64,000 nt of DNA, taken from contig CM041200.1 of assembly GCA_023078555.1 (NCBI GenBank), forward strand, positions 2,612,001 through 2,676,000, given 5' to 3'. Origin of the DNA: Ulva prolifera (taxonomy: Eukaryota; Chlorophyta; Ulvophyceae; Ulvales; Ulvaceae). The notes under the pieces are model-generated. The model was given only the letters and a program-made list of their open reading frames with translations, did no database searches and had not been told where the DNA came from. Both the position numbers and the translations under genes were made by a program. The stretch's first letter is position 1; the number at the start of each line of letters is the position of its first letter. Positions 21,853 to 33,902 of the stretch are shown one piece after another.

Positions 21853-24800
21853 TTAATCAACAACATCTGTACTGCGCGTGCCTTTGATTGCAGCACGTGC
21901 ATGCCGAGACAGCTCATCAGACATACGCTTGAGCCGGGTGCCATGTGATAGGCGCAGTCCAGCGTCATGGATGATATCCTGCAGTTCGCCATCTCCCGCC
22001 AGATCTGCTGATTGTTCCCGCGATAGGGACTTCGGCGGCACCAAAAAGAATGTATTAGAGCAGCTGCCAAAAGTGGACGTAGCGTCCAGGCCATCTCCGT
22101 ACATCCTCTCCCCTGCCAGGGTCCTCCAGGCATCACTCCTGGCGCTATCTAGAGCCCGACCACTGTCCAGTGGCCGGGGTTGCGAAGTCAGCTCATCCGA
22201 TTGCGCCTGGATCAGGAAGCTTCGTGACCGCATCATCGGATCAAAGCTGGCTGCGCCGTCACCGGCCAGACCGCTACACGGCTGCGCAGCGCTGGTGTCC
22301 ACTGCATCCGCAGCGGACCGCCGTAGCACCGCCACCTGAGCCGCCGGCTGTCGCGGCAGCTGTGACGGCGAAGCAGCTGTCGCCGCATTCTTCAAGGTCG
22401 GCTCTGACAGCAGCGCCCGTGGCGCACCGCGCTCCGGGCTCGGTGGCCCGGTGGACGTCGGGTAGCGCGGCACGACGTCGGTGAGCAGCGTGCGGCGGTC
22501 GCCGGTCCCGGAGAAAGTGGAGCCGCGCCGCGGTGTCAGCAGCGAGCCGCCGGGGCTGTACGCCAGCCGCTCCTGGCTGAAACCGCCGGCGGACGTGCTA
22601 TTGGTCGGCGTCACATCGAGGTCCTCTGACGACCCAAACGACTCTGAGCCGGAGTACTCCTCCTCCGTAACGTTGTGCAGTGACCGGCTCGGGCTCGCCA
22701 CAGGCGCCTGGAGCGACAGCGAGCGCGTCCCAGCGCCGCCGCTCGCGTCCGTCGTGCCCGTGTTGCCCAGCATCTGCATGCTCCGCGACGATGGCTCCTC
22801 ACCTTCGTCGATGGTATTCAGCTCTGGCTGCGTCGGAGGCAGAGGCGCGCGGCGTGCGCTGCCGCGCGGTGAGCGCTTTGTACACGCGTCGGGCTCCTCC
22901 TCCGGCAGAATCGGTTTCGGAACCACCGGCTTGTTCCCGCCACTCCCCGGGCTGCCGGTGAGGCTGAGCACGGCCTTCCACGGCGACGAGCGCGGCCGGC
23001 TGCCGCCGTTGGGGGAGGGCGGAGTCGGGGACTGCTCCCGCTTCTGCCGTGGCAGCCCGTTCCACCCGAGGCGGTCCGATGCGATCACTTGCACGACGAC
23101 GTCTGCCGATGCAGCATGCATGCCGCTCGCCGGACGAGGCATGTTGCGGCTCGAGCGCAGCTGGTGTGCGGCCGGCAGCCTGATCCCGGCTTTGATGTCA
23201 GCCGGGGAGCGGTTCGGGGACTTGTGGTGTCGCGCGTCGCCGTCACTGCCGTTGGTGGACGCCGCGCAGCTGGGCGGGGCTGACGACTTGGGGGAGCCGT
23301 AGGAGGTGGGGGTGCCCTTGCTGAGACTCTTCAACAGCGGCCGCCGGCAGCATACACCGCACAGGCACGCAAAGAGTGCAAGGGCGAGGCAGGAGAGGAC
23401 GATGATCGCCGCATTGTGGCCAGCGTCCCCAGTGCATGAGGAGGTGCCCGGCACCGCCGGCGGGGCGATGCTGTCGGAGGCAAAAATCTGCACACCACAG
23501 CCACCTGGTGACCGCCGGCAGGGAGGGCGCATGAGTGCAAGTGCTGGCCCACGAGTCATTGCGGCAGAACAGTTTCTTCGGAGGTCGCGGAACGCACAAC
23601 GTGGGCGCCGACCACTGTATGACAGGACACCGGTCCAGGATGGCACAGCAGGGGACAGAGGCACGCAAAGGCAAGTGAGCATCGGCGGTGAGGCGATGCA
23701 TGTGCGCACCAGCTCAGCACTGGTGATCCAGGCCTCTGCGGCGTTGAGCAGCGGCTGCGGCGGTTCATCCACTCTACCCTGCGCTTCGCCCAATGGCACC
23801 AGGTTCCACTGGAACCCTTGTGATGACTCCGCCAGGACTGCGGCTGGGCGGAAGTCTGCGGCGAAGGTGTTGGGCGACGACACCGATATGTCGTCGCCCA
23901 TGGCCGCTGTGTTGCCCATGAAGGTGCTGCCCTCCAGCCTCACTCTGTTCGACCCGATACCGTCCACCAGAGCGATCGCGCCGCCCACATCGCTGGCTGT
24001 GTTCCCGAGAAATGTGCTCTGCGAGATGCTGACTATGTTGGGAGCCATCAGGGCCAGAGCGCCACCAGCCCTGCACGGTGACGTGGCTGCTGTGCGTAAG
24101 GTGGCCATGACACCGAGCGCAGTGGTGCAAGACCAACACATGTGCGAGAGCGCACCGAGTCGCTTGATTTCCGAGCATCTCTGAACCCTGTATTACGATG
24201 TGAGAGTGTGCCGCATGGACTGCCCCGCCGTCACCTTTGCCGTCTTCAGCAACTCCATACGCCTTGTTGTTCTGGAATGTGGAGTTCAGCAGGACTAGGC
24301 TGGATGACAGGCTATCTATCGCTCCCCCTCGAAAAGCCATTCCGCCGATAAACTTGCAGCCTGCGATTTCACCAGCACATTCAAGCCTTGAACAAGGCCT
24401 TGTAGTCACACGCCGGGATTGCACAAGAAATTGTGATCAGTTTGAAATCTGCATGCATAGATGCATGAGCATTCCGGACTGCAGCCTGTGCGATGCTGCT
24501 TTATTGAGCGCTCCCGGGAAAGTGCCGTCCATGCAAGCGCAAATGTGTGGGGGGGGGGGGGGGGGGGGGGGCATGTCACACAAATCAGCTGCATGATGAC
24601 GCTGTAAACGTCCATGTGAGGCCCAAACAGTTACCGTGGATGATACAGAGGCAATGGCAGATGCACAATGCTCAAATCCGAGTGCACCTGTAATGAATGC
24701 CTTCGATTGCCGTAAGGAAATTGACTGTATACTTGCTTTCTCTTCTGCCACAAGCGCTGAATTCTCCATGTACAGCATTCCATCCACAACGGATATGGCA

Positions 24801-25377
24801 GCAGTCTGTGGCCCACTGGCGACCTGGCTGTGTATTACGATGTTTGACAGCCACACTGGCGCAAACGCAGCGGCCAGGATCGGCTGAGAAATCGAGCCCA
24901 TGCTGATGGTGCATTGCTCGGAGTCTATTGGACCGTGCAAGGCCGTTGGACTGTTCTCTGCTCGGCCACATGCGCCCTGCAACGAGGGGCGCGTGTAAGG
25001 GCACGACCAACTGAGTTACACTAGGCAGCAGATCCCGTGGAGCGTCAGGTGGCCCCGCTCGGGACGTTCTCAGCACCGATACCTTGTCCTGCTCAGTTGC
25101 GCACCTTCAAGAATAACGCCTGCCCGGTGAAGATCGTGTGCTGCACCGTGAAGTGCTCCCGCAGTTCAATGTACCGTTGCCCAGCCTGAACTGCCACAGT
25201 CAGTTGCTCTGCGGTGTACACCACCGCCTTCGAGGTGAACGCCACATATTCATCTGAAGTATCTGCTTTTCGCTGTGATTGCGCAGCGGACTGATGCGTC
25301 CTGGTCGCGGAGACATGAGCTGGTTGCATGCTCAACGCAACCAGCAACGATGACTTGGCGACGGTGTGCCAAAGCAT
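21853..25377 (-). CDS. Single-pass membrane protein with extracellular beta-helix repeats and long disordered cytoplasmic tail
   Basis: The ATG at 25377 opens a signal peptide (MLWHTVAKSSLLVALS, Ala-rich end). Exons: 25377-25105, 24976-24635, one from about 24375 to 24156, and 24070-21853; the splice between exons 2 and 3 is unresolved. Exons 3 and 4 carry short repeats of the type GGAI...ST F..N.A (GGAIDSLSSSLVLLNSTFQN, ISQSTFLGNTASDVGGAIAL, VRLEGSTFMGN), as in right-handed beta-helix and Chlamydial Pmp-like repeats. A membrane segment follows (AAIIVLSCLALALFACLCG), then CCRR and a tail of about 480 residues rich in Ser, Pro, Arg and Gly with many SP and RS sites. The layout suggests a wall-sensing or adhesion receptor with a phosphorylatable tail. 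No kinase domain is present. Function is inference; topology is well supported. Confidence 0.75.
24549..24571 (+). repeat. Poly(G) tract, 23 bases, in an intron
   Basis: It is a run of G on the plus strand, hence poly(C) in the pre-mRNA of the minus-strand beta-helix gene, lying in the intron between its second and third exons. Confidence 0.95.
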
Positions 25378-27531
25378 GACAAATTATGCCACTGACGAGC
25401 CACCAATGTCTGAGTGTTTGCGGTGATCGCCATAGAGTTTGTGGCTTCAGTCGTTGATCACCGGGCACACCAAATGCAGCATCCGGCTTGAGAAAGGTGT
25501 CACAATGAGAGAAGACGTTGAAGACACTAGCCTGAGTTTTCAGATATCTGCATATGTGATGACCAAAGCAGTTTCAAGCCTGGTGACAATTGTATGTCCA
25601 ACGTGCCATTACTACTGAGCGGTATTGCCGAAGCAGGTGCGGCCTGTTTTGCCGTAGCTATGCATCAAACCAGCAAATGAATGAACCTGTAATGTCCGGC
25701 ATGCGGCCGACCGAACTTCTCATGATTGGCACCAACGCGGCATTATTCGAACACTGCAGCGTACGCATGACATTGAGCGGTGAAGTACGCAGTCACCACA
25801 AGGTGCGATTGTTTAGCGAGCTATCAATCGCTCGTTTATACCAGTACGCTTGACCCATTGCGCGCGTGCGCTTGCAGGCGAGCCCTGGCAACGGGCCACA
25901 GGCGTCATCTTCCATGTCGCATGCTAACGTGTATTCTGCTGCGGCAACATGCTGCTGTGCTCCCGGCAAGCCCCGAGGGCATAAAGTTGTGCTGGTAGTT
26001 GAAAGATAATACTGATATCGTTCTTCGATGTTCACCATGCGATCTATTCGTTGCTAACAACGCATCCGTTTACGCCACGACGGCTTCCACACGCCCACCC
26101 AAAGGTAAACTTGCAAGTCTGCACCCCATGGGGTCCATGGGGAACTTTACTCCTCCACGCTGTCGTAGTGCACAGGCACACGAGAGGAACGTGGATACCC
26201 CTGTATGTGATAGACTCCGCTTGCTACGCGGCAAGCGCTTTCGCAACGCCAGGTTCGTTCACAGTGCTGCCGATGCGGTTGCGCGGCCCGCGCCAGGCAA
26301 CTGGACCCGTCGACGAAAAACGCTGCCGTGAACGTACATAATACACCGTACTCGTCCGGCAGCCCCGCGGAGCCGACGGCAAAGCAGATAACGCTGATTG
26401 ACCCACCCGATGACTGCCCGTGTGGTGCAGCCATGCTCTGTCGGCCGAGGCAGGAGGGAAGAAACACTTGGGCACTCGGGAGTGGGTTCAGGAAGCTGGA
26501 CTGCGCACTCTGAAGCTTCCACAGTGGTGCACCGGAGAGAAGTTGCCGTGCAATGCACCTGCCTGGCCGACGTCACGCCATTATCTTTGTTAAACCTGAG
26601 CGAAAGCGTGCTCGCAAGTTTTCCTAGTCGGCTGCCGTCGACCATGTTCAGGAGCCCAGACAACACGCCAGGAGCCCAGACAACATGCACGACACCGGAT
26701 GGCTCGGGTGTGTTGTGCTGAGTTTATGACCACTGTGGAACTGTTCGCTGTTTCTGCGGTGCTACCTGCCGGTGGCACTGGTGTCAACACTAGCCTGCCT
26801 GGCGTTGTATTTCCAACACACAACACCATGGTGCACCAGCGGGCTGGATACCGTGCTAAATTAAGTTCATCGACATCGAGGCCAGCGTTATTGTGTGCAA
26901 AATTGTATCTGAGGCACGACAATGTGGCCATCGTTATGCATTGTGACTGTTGATTTTTATGTTTGGAGACTCGGTGCAACGGCTGAGCGGTACACATGAC
27001 GAAGGCGCGTGCGCAGTGCGCGCGACCTGCTGCACCGGAGGTTCAGCGCCGCTGTGGCGCGTTGACACACGGCTTGTATTTAAACATCAGCGCCGAAGTA
27101 CATGTAAGGGACATTCTGCAGCTGATGTGTCCATATGCCAACAAGTACCACCGTGAACTGCTTTATCGCCAAGCATGAAGTTGTGTGCTTGGCAATCATG
27201 TCGGACAGTGACAGCGTGTGCTGGCTGATGATGACCCATTACAGACGTAGGTGAAGAGGATTCTTAGATGAGCAAATTGTGCGTCGCTGTTCGGAATATT
27301 TGCAAACGTGCTAGACGGTGAGCGGCGACATGCAGTACGTGGCGGGAAGTGCCCCGAACGTTACGGATGTACAAAATATTCCTGGAAGTACGGCCCATCT
27401 GGCCACCGCTATGCATTACAGCGAGGTATTTCCACGACACTGTAGGCCTGCGTTATGCGTTACGTGTCGATGGACTTAATTTGGTACGGTACTCACATCG
27501 GCATCCACCAGCCTGTGTTCTGCGGGCCCGG
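25378..27531. other. Spacer without recognised genes
   Basis: It lies upstream of the beta-helix gene (-) and downstream of the AAMP-like gene (-). Many short frames exist but none shows a domain or a matching splice chain. A small direct repeat (CAGGAGCCCAGACAACA, two copies about 19 bp apart) occurs at about 26649-26686. Confidence 0.4.
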
Positions 27532-29376
27532 CTATGACCTATCAAACACACGCACTACACCATCATCGGCACCAGTTGCAATGCGCTTGCCATCTGCAGA
27601 CCATGCCAGGCACTGCACAGCTGTACCCCCGCCTACCTGCTCAACCATCCTCCCGTCCCTCGCATCAAACACGCACACCGCCCCATCCAGGCACCCTGTT
27701 GCCAGGAGGTGGCCCCCTGGCTGCACAGCCATGCATGTCACGCCGTCCCGGTGGTCACAGGTGCACCTCGGCGCATGCGTGGTGGTGTCCCAGATGATGG
27801 CCTTCCCGTCCAGGCTGCAGCTCGCCAGCAGGTGCAGCCCCGGCACAAACGCAACGGCCTCGATGGAGTCAGAGTGCTGCTCCATCTTAGCGACGGCTTT
27901 GCCAGTGGCCGCGTTGAGGAGCACGATGGCCCCGTCGGCGGCGCCAGCGGCCACAATCGCAGGGTCGTCGGCAAACGCCAGGCAGGTGAGGCCCGCGTCG
28001 GACTGCGCCCCGAACCCAGCGGCCATGGTGTGTATGCACTCCCCCGTTTTCGGGTTCCACACCCGCACCGCGCTGTCGCCCTCCCCGCCCGCCGTGACAA
28101 GCACCTTGCCGTCGCTCGTGAAGCCACCTGCAAATCGCAGTGACTGAGGCACTGCATCCCGCGCTCTCGCAGCAGGTAGAGGTGCCGAGATGAAGTATTG
28201 CTGGCCATGCACTTTGCGGACGTGGGCAGTCAGTGTCCTGTGCTTGCCGTGTGATTCTGCTTGTGGCACCAGTGCAGGTAGCCCACCGAGCTTTTTGGTA
28301 CGTGCAAAGATGATCAGCGAAGAGTGCATCGAGACCAAGCACACATAAGAAGGACAGTGTAGACAAAGACGCCCCCCCCCAACAATTATGCTTTCCGAGG
28401 GACAGCCTGGGTGTCAAGCACTGCACATGCCCCACGGGAACCCTGTACGCGCGCCTGCCCAGGCAACAGCCAGAGCTGGGATGCAGTACCTGCCATCACG
28501 GGACCCGAGTGCCCGGTAAATACTTGCATGCACTGTCCCTGCCGGGCGTTGTACATCCAGGCGGTCATGTCTTGCGAGCCCACGGCCAGCACTGTGCCCT
28601 TGGGGTGCCATGCCAGCCATTCCACAGCCTCATCAGGACCCTCGAGCAAGCCCACTTGCTTGCCCGAGGAGGTCGACCATAAGCGTGTAGAGCCGTCCAT
28701 ACCACCTGTTGCGAGCACCTCGCCTGTGGGATCCACGGCCAGGCATGCCACTGTGTCTGAATGCCCCGCCAGCTCGGTCGCGGCAGATACTGCATACACC
28801 AAATGGAACATCAGTCCCAATGTCTACACCAAAAGTATACCATCGCGAGCCTCCGGGCTGTGGCGCACCGTCTTTGTCCAAGCGCCACAGGAAGGCTCTG
28901 TCGTCACAGGACCCCGACGCCACTAGGTCCACTTGAGTGCTCGACCATCCCACTGCTACAACGGCATTGGTATGCCTGGATAGTTGATGATTCGATGCAT
29001 CTGGAAGCTGCTGATGCTGTGTGTCTACGTCCATGGGGTCCCCCTCATCTTCGGCTGCTGACACGGGTGTTGCTTCTGGTATTGCGTCCAGGCCCGGCGC
29101 AGCTGACGCATTTCCTTCTTCACCTCCATCTACATCTTCATCGTCTTCATCGAAGTCTTCTTCATCTGCATTGATATCGACTTTGGGCAGCTATTTTGTG
29201 CAGACACGCTGGTGCAGCCTCGCCGGCTGACGCGAGTCGGAAGCCCAGGGACATTGGTTGTGAAACGAACCTTCTGCGTCCAGGTCGTCGAGCACCTTCC
29301 CATCCGTAATCAGCCCTTCTTCAACGCCAATGAAGGCCTCGTCGTCATAGACGTCCCCGTTCGGTTCCTGGTTCAT
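27532..29376 (-). CDS. AAMP: AAMP/Sqt1-type WD40-repeat protein
   Basis: Four exons join in phase, 29376-29271, 29165-28830, 28789-28490 and 28127-27532, giving 445 residues. The N-terminus is acidic (YDDEAFIGVEEG, then EEDFDEDDEDVDGGEEG), as in AAMP. Seven or eight WD repeats follow: SGSCDDRAFLWRL, LATGGMDGSTRLW, AVGSQDMTAWMY, VTAGGEGDSAVRVW, AAGAADGAIVLL, LASCSLDGKAIIWD, LATGCLDGAVCVFD, and a final ATGADDGVVRVFD. The order, the acidic head and EWLAWHPKGTVL match the AAMP family. The yeast relative Sqt1 chaperones ribosomal protein uL16 during 60S assembly; animal AAMP has been linked to cell migration. A ribosome-assembly role is the likelier core function, by family. The size is close to human AAMP (434 residues). 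The ATG at 29376 is the first Met of the acidic head. Confidence 0.88.
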
Positions 29377-29930
29377 GGTGCCGCGTTTGGTGTCGGCAGT
29401 TTCAATGTACTGAGATATGGACTGGAGAACATTCCAATTTACAAGGGCTACTATGCACGGCCAGTGCCTTTCATTTGAAGCAGCCTGATCATGTCTGGGG
29501 TAGCCAATCACATTTACCATGAGATGGTTCCAGCATGCTGCATGCATATGACGGGACATGGCGTGAGCCATCGCGCACCAGCAACCCACACTCGGCGCGG
29601 ACGCGGATACTATGTTTGCGAACACACATCTAAATCCGCATCGAATCATTCCCATGGTCCGGGTCAGCCCTGCGGCAACAACTCAATTCGTCCAACCAAC
29701 CCCATTCCCGCACAGTTCCAGAATGGGCAGAGGCTCCAGAGCCAGGGACAGGAAGGCCTCAACACATGACAGGAAGATTAATTTACACTACAGATCCCCC
29801 AAAATATAAGGACCTCCAAGAGGCCCAATGTCGCTGTCAGGCAGCAATATGCACGCCCTGCAAAGACTTTGGCGCCTCCTTGGAGCTCCAGCTATCATGC
29901 ATGCAAATAGCAGGGCATCACAATCAATCT
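29377..29930. other. Spacer upstream of the AAMP-like gene
   Basis: No gene is supported. It separates the 3' end of the unidentified minus-strand gene at 29931 from the AAMP start, so it likely holds the AAMP promoter. Confidence 0.45.
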
Positions 29931-30941
29931 CTAGGCACATAGCGCGGCAGTCGCGCCCAGGGCGCCAGCAGGACCGAACAGAGCAACAATTGTGCCAAAG
30001 TGCTTCACGGTTGCACGATGCAGATGAATTGCACTTAACCCCATCGGCAAGCGCTGATATCTCTTCAGTGGAATACGAGGGCATCTGCACTTTCTCGTGT
30101 CAAATGCAGCCTGCACGCGGAGGCCCAAAGATATACCAGCGCCCTACAAGCACAATCCAGCGCATGCGATACACAGCTGTGGCAGTGCTGGTCGATCTGC
30201 CGGCAGCAGGGCATGTACAATCCAGCTCAACTGCACAGCAATGTTTTTCCCAATCATGGTGATTGCTACGCCAAACCCCAGAGCCTCGACATTGCAGTTT
30301 GGCCCCTGCGGTAAATGATGCAGTTCATCAGGCAATCCCTGCCACCAAAGCTTAGGCCTTGACCACTGGTAAGCTTGCAACCTATCCATATAGCTACATT
30401 GGTGCTGAAATTCTACCAAAGCCTTCGCTGTTTGTCAAGGGTCAAAGCGAAATGGTTATGCAACTCTCGACTTGAACAAGCGATGACCCAATTCGCAATA
30501 CTACAGCTCACGTGATCGACTGAACAGGCGTCTGACATGATACAAACGCTCCTGCATTCCCTAGGTTACACTACCGCTTTGCATGCTCAGAAACCTCGAA
30601 TCACAATGCCTCCTGATCCTACGGTGCTGTCGAAGCTGCAGTGAACGGCTTCAATGTATGTCATTGTACCGCATGGTACAGTGGACACTCCCTTCCTGCT
30701 GTTTTCGTGAGCAGGCGACTCATGTTGCTCTGCAGATCCGTCCTCACACCTTGGGCAGCATGGTCAAAGCATCTCCAGGATGTCTCCGTGCTGTGCAACG
30801 CACCAAGCCTGCACATTCCAACATTGTTTGTGATACATGTCTACACCGCTGACAGGATGCATCAGTCAGCAGGCCTGCAGCCTTGCGCACCACAGCTCCA
30901 CAAGTGTCGCTGAAGCCGCATCCGATTGGGTGACAGGTCAT
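29931..30941 (-). CDS. Unidentified minus-strand gene, membrane-like C-terminus
   Basis: Several exon-like blocks lie on the minus strand with usable splice sites, but the full chain is not certain. A block starting at an ATG at 30941 (MTCHPIGCGFSDTCGAV) joins in phase to ALHSTETSWRCFDHAAQ near 30790. A second clear block near 30390-30220 encodes YQWSRPKLWWQGLPDELHHL and VEALGFGVAITMIG. The last block ends at 29931 with HFGTIVALFGPAGALGATAA, a hydrophobic segment that may cross a membrane. A possible further 5' exon lies at about 31062-30955. I recognise no family; the Trp-rich block looks conserved rather than random. It could be one gene or two fused in my reading. Confidence 0.35.
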
Positions 30942-31300
30942 CTAGAAGCCTTGGGGCCTCGCTGCGTCTCGGTCTGACTTTGGCGCAGTCTCAATGTGCG
31001 TGCTCGATAGTAAGGATACTTTTCGCTGAGCATGCGATGTGGCTACTTCTGTCCTCTGCAGAAACAGTATGGAATTCAAGTGCAGCGATTGCGGAGAGAA
31101 TACCAGCACATCCTTAAATGGAATTCAAGGCCATGAGCTGCACCTCTTGAAGTACAAATGCCTTAAAATCCATTCCAGCTGGAAGGTGAATCATCCTGAC
31201 CATGCGCGCCTGCACAACGCGCTACTGTGGCGTGAGTGGCCTGAAATTCTGTATGTCTGGCCCGGGCACTGTAGTCACCTTCTTTACAGTCCAAAAGATT

Positions 31301-31837
31301 TTACCCAAGCTGCACATGCGAGATTTCAACTCGCACCCTGATGTATATCCAATTGAATTCACCAGATTTTGCCTGCAGAGCAACAGCATGCGGGTTGTCC
31401 GACTCATTCCTGGGCTTCAATTGGAATACATGTCCGCAGAGACTGGGCAGACAAGAGCCGTAAAGCAACAAACTCCCAAGCTGCGCACCCCCTCTCTTGT
31501 GACTTTGACATCTGACAGGAACATGCTGCATGTATATAACGAAAGGTTAGGACGCACATTACAATGACTGCGAAACTGATGCCAGGTAACAGGAAGCGGG
31601 GCAGGCCAGCTGCTCACCCAAGACGGATCAGACGCCGTACTTCATGTAAACGTCAGACATGTACAGTGTCCCCCGCACAAACATCGAGTTTCGTAGCTCC
31701 ACAATTACCGGTGTACCTTGCAGTGCACTGGTGAAACAAGCAAGGGATTTATCCACATTGTCAAGATTTCTTGACTTTTTCCTCCCCGTGCCCAGAGCCT
31801 TCCTGTTCAAGGCACTTTGACAATTGACATCAGCCAT
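31301..31837 (-). CDS. LSm/Sm-like RNA-binding protein
   Basis: Three exons, 31837-31641, 31525-31474 and 31372-31301, join in perfect phase to give 106 residues. The Sm1 motif is clear: GTPVIVELRNSMFVRGTL, then SDVYMNMFLSDVKVT, with the D..MN..L signature restored only after splicing. A shorter second half (SGEFNWIYIRV) fits the Sm2 strand pair, where canonical proteins have a G..IRY/FI box; here an Asn-Trp replaces the Arg-Gly type core. Sm-fold proteins form heteroheptameric rings on U-rich RNA in spliceosomal snRNPs, U6 and mRNA decay. LSm10 (U7/histone pre-mRNA type) is a possible match but I cannot assign the subunit. A basic patch (TGRKKSRN) precedes the fold. Confidence 0.75.
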
Positions 31838-32406
31838 GGTGCTCTAAAAGGCAGGCGTTACAACTGTTGCCTCGATGGTGCAATGAACATCTCAGATTTC
31901 AGCTAACAGGCCAGGAGCCAAGGATACCTACTGTAGCGCTTAGATTTTTCATTCTGACCATTCAAAACTACAGGCGTATTGGTCCAGATGCGATCGTAAC
32001 CTTGCCCAAACAAGGACAGTCAGCACGGCACATATCCGCAGCGGCAGGGATTGGGAAGACTGATTCTGGATGATGGTGAAGTGTGCTATTATGATCTTCG
32101 TGTGGCAATTCGTGTGGCGTCAAGGCCTCAAGCGCTCCCCGTGGCATGCATGCAACAGGCTTCGGCAAGATCGCAGCCAGGCCGGCTCCTTGTTGCCGGA
32201 CCCGGCTCGGCCAACTGCACCGAATTCACCAAGGAACATATCATACAATTCTCCATCCTCACACTGCCCTGACCGATGTCTAGTAACCAGTGGTCTGACT
32301 TGTAGCCACCAACCCCGGATCAGAGCTAGGTGCCCGGAATGATTCCGGTATCATAGTCAATGTGCATTCCGTTCTCGTGCGTGACAGGCGATTCGCTGCT
32401 AATCGC
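31838..32406. promoter_or_regulatory. Divergent upstream region of LSm and carrier genes
   Basis: About 570 bp lie between two divergent start codons with no supported exon, so it is probably a shared promoter region. No specific element was recognised. Confidence 0.4.
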
Positions 32407-33902
32407 ATGGGCTCGTCCACAGCAGAAGGGCCAGATAATAAGGCTAAGGGTACAACCCATGCTCTCGCTGGTGGACTGGCGGGCGCATCTGCGAGGCTCA
32501 TCGTCGGTCCACTGGACGTGGTGAAAATTCGCATGCAAGTTCAGCTCGAGCCTGTTGCAAGAGGATTGAATTCTAAGTACACCGGACTCCGCCAGGCTCT
32601 CTTGTCCATTCTCAAGGAGGAAGGCGCAAAGGTATACCTGAAGCCACCAAGCGCGCGGCAGTACAGCCCGCAAGCGCCACTGAATACGCTGGCGCGCATG
32701 CGTCACAGGATGTGGTAAAGAAGTGTGATGACCGAGGTGTCTGCTTGTCCCAGCAAGCCTGTGCTGGTTCAGTGTTCTGATGTATGCGTGGTGTTTCGCA
32801 CATTTGTGGCAGGTGGCAGCACGGGCCCCAGCAGAGGCATAGGGTGGGACGGGTCAATCCCATACGTCACATGCAGGGACTGTGGAGGGGGACAACTCCG
32901 GCCCTGGCGTTGGTGGTGCCGTATTGTGCAGTTCAGTTCGCCGTGCTGAGCCACTGCAAATCGCTGGCCGCAGCTAATGGCGCAGACAAGACCAGATGGG
33001 CGCCGGCAATTTCGTTTGGGGGGGGTGCCATTGCAGGAGCAGCTGCCACAGCAGCTTCGTATCCTTTTGACTTGCTGCGCACAGTCCTGGCATCACAAGG
33101 CAGCCCGCCGGTGTATCGCGGCATGACGGATGCCGCCGCCGGCATCATGAGACAGCGAGGCGTGCGAGGGCTGTTCTCAGGCATGGGTATCACTCTGGCA
33201 GAGATCATCCCCTATGCTGGGATACAGTTCGGGGTGTACGATTCGTTGAAACGTGCTGCGGACAGAATGCTGCCGGGGCCCCCAGAGCAGATGACCCCGT
33301 CCGTCAGTTTTGCGAAAGAGTTTGCAGCCGGGTTTCTTGCTGGCCTCATTGGCAAGGTGCGGCGGTCAAATGACTTGGCCATAGCACAGATGCTGATCGG
33401 CGTGGTGCTTGAGGCAAATGCCCAGTTCAAGGCGTGTGCAGCACGCACCTATGCACGGCCGATGTGAGCATGCCTGCAGACTGCGACGCACCCACTGGAT
33501 GTGGTGAAGAAGCGATTCCAGGTGGCCGGCCTGCAGCGGTCCCTAACGTACGGGGCTCGGGTGAGGCCAGAGACCACAACTGCGCTACGAGCATGCGTCC
33601 TGCACATCTGGCGGACAGAGGGCATGGCTGGCTTCTTCAAGGGCCTGACTCCGTCACTGCTCAAGGTGCGAGAAACCTGGCACTGAAATATCTCACAGCC
33701 GGCATGGAGCATCCATGATCTGAGATGCTATGCACAAACGTGGAGCCAGCGTGTTGGTACTGCGGACTAGCGGCACAGGAATGCAGAGATGCCGGTGTAA
33801 ACGATGCGATCGCATGTGCAGGCTGCTCCGTATTCGGCGGTCACATTTGCCACTTATGAATTCTTCCTTGGCCTGATGGTGGCAAGGGAACTGCAAAGAT
33901 GA
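32407..33902 (+). CDS. TPC: Mitochondrial carrier, thiamine pyrophosphate transporter type
   Basis: Four exons, 32407-32631, 32877-33356, 33480-33665 and 33822-33902, all in phase 0, give 323 residues, the standard carrier length. The three carrier repeats each show the Px[DE]xx[KR] signature: GPLDVVKIRMQ, YPFDLLRTVL and HPLDVVKKRFQ. The matching GG-type motifs are YTGLRQALLSILKEEG, YRGMTDAAAGIMRQRG and LRACVLHIWRTEG. Six membrane helices are expected in the inner mitochondrial membrane. The QVQLEP segment after repeat 1 and the overall pattern fit SLC25A19 and plant TPC1/2, which import thiamine pyrophosphate in exchange for nucleotides; a close relative such as a CoA or ADP/ATP-type carrier is less likely. 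The C-terminus PYSAVTFATYEF is typical of this subgroup. Confidence 0.85.

Noticed and set aside
22481-23302. Plus-strand frame of 273 codons opposite the beta-helix gene tail
   Set aside because: It is a shadow of the Ser/Pro/Arg-rich tail; no start context, splice sites or domain.
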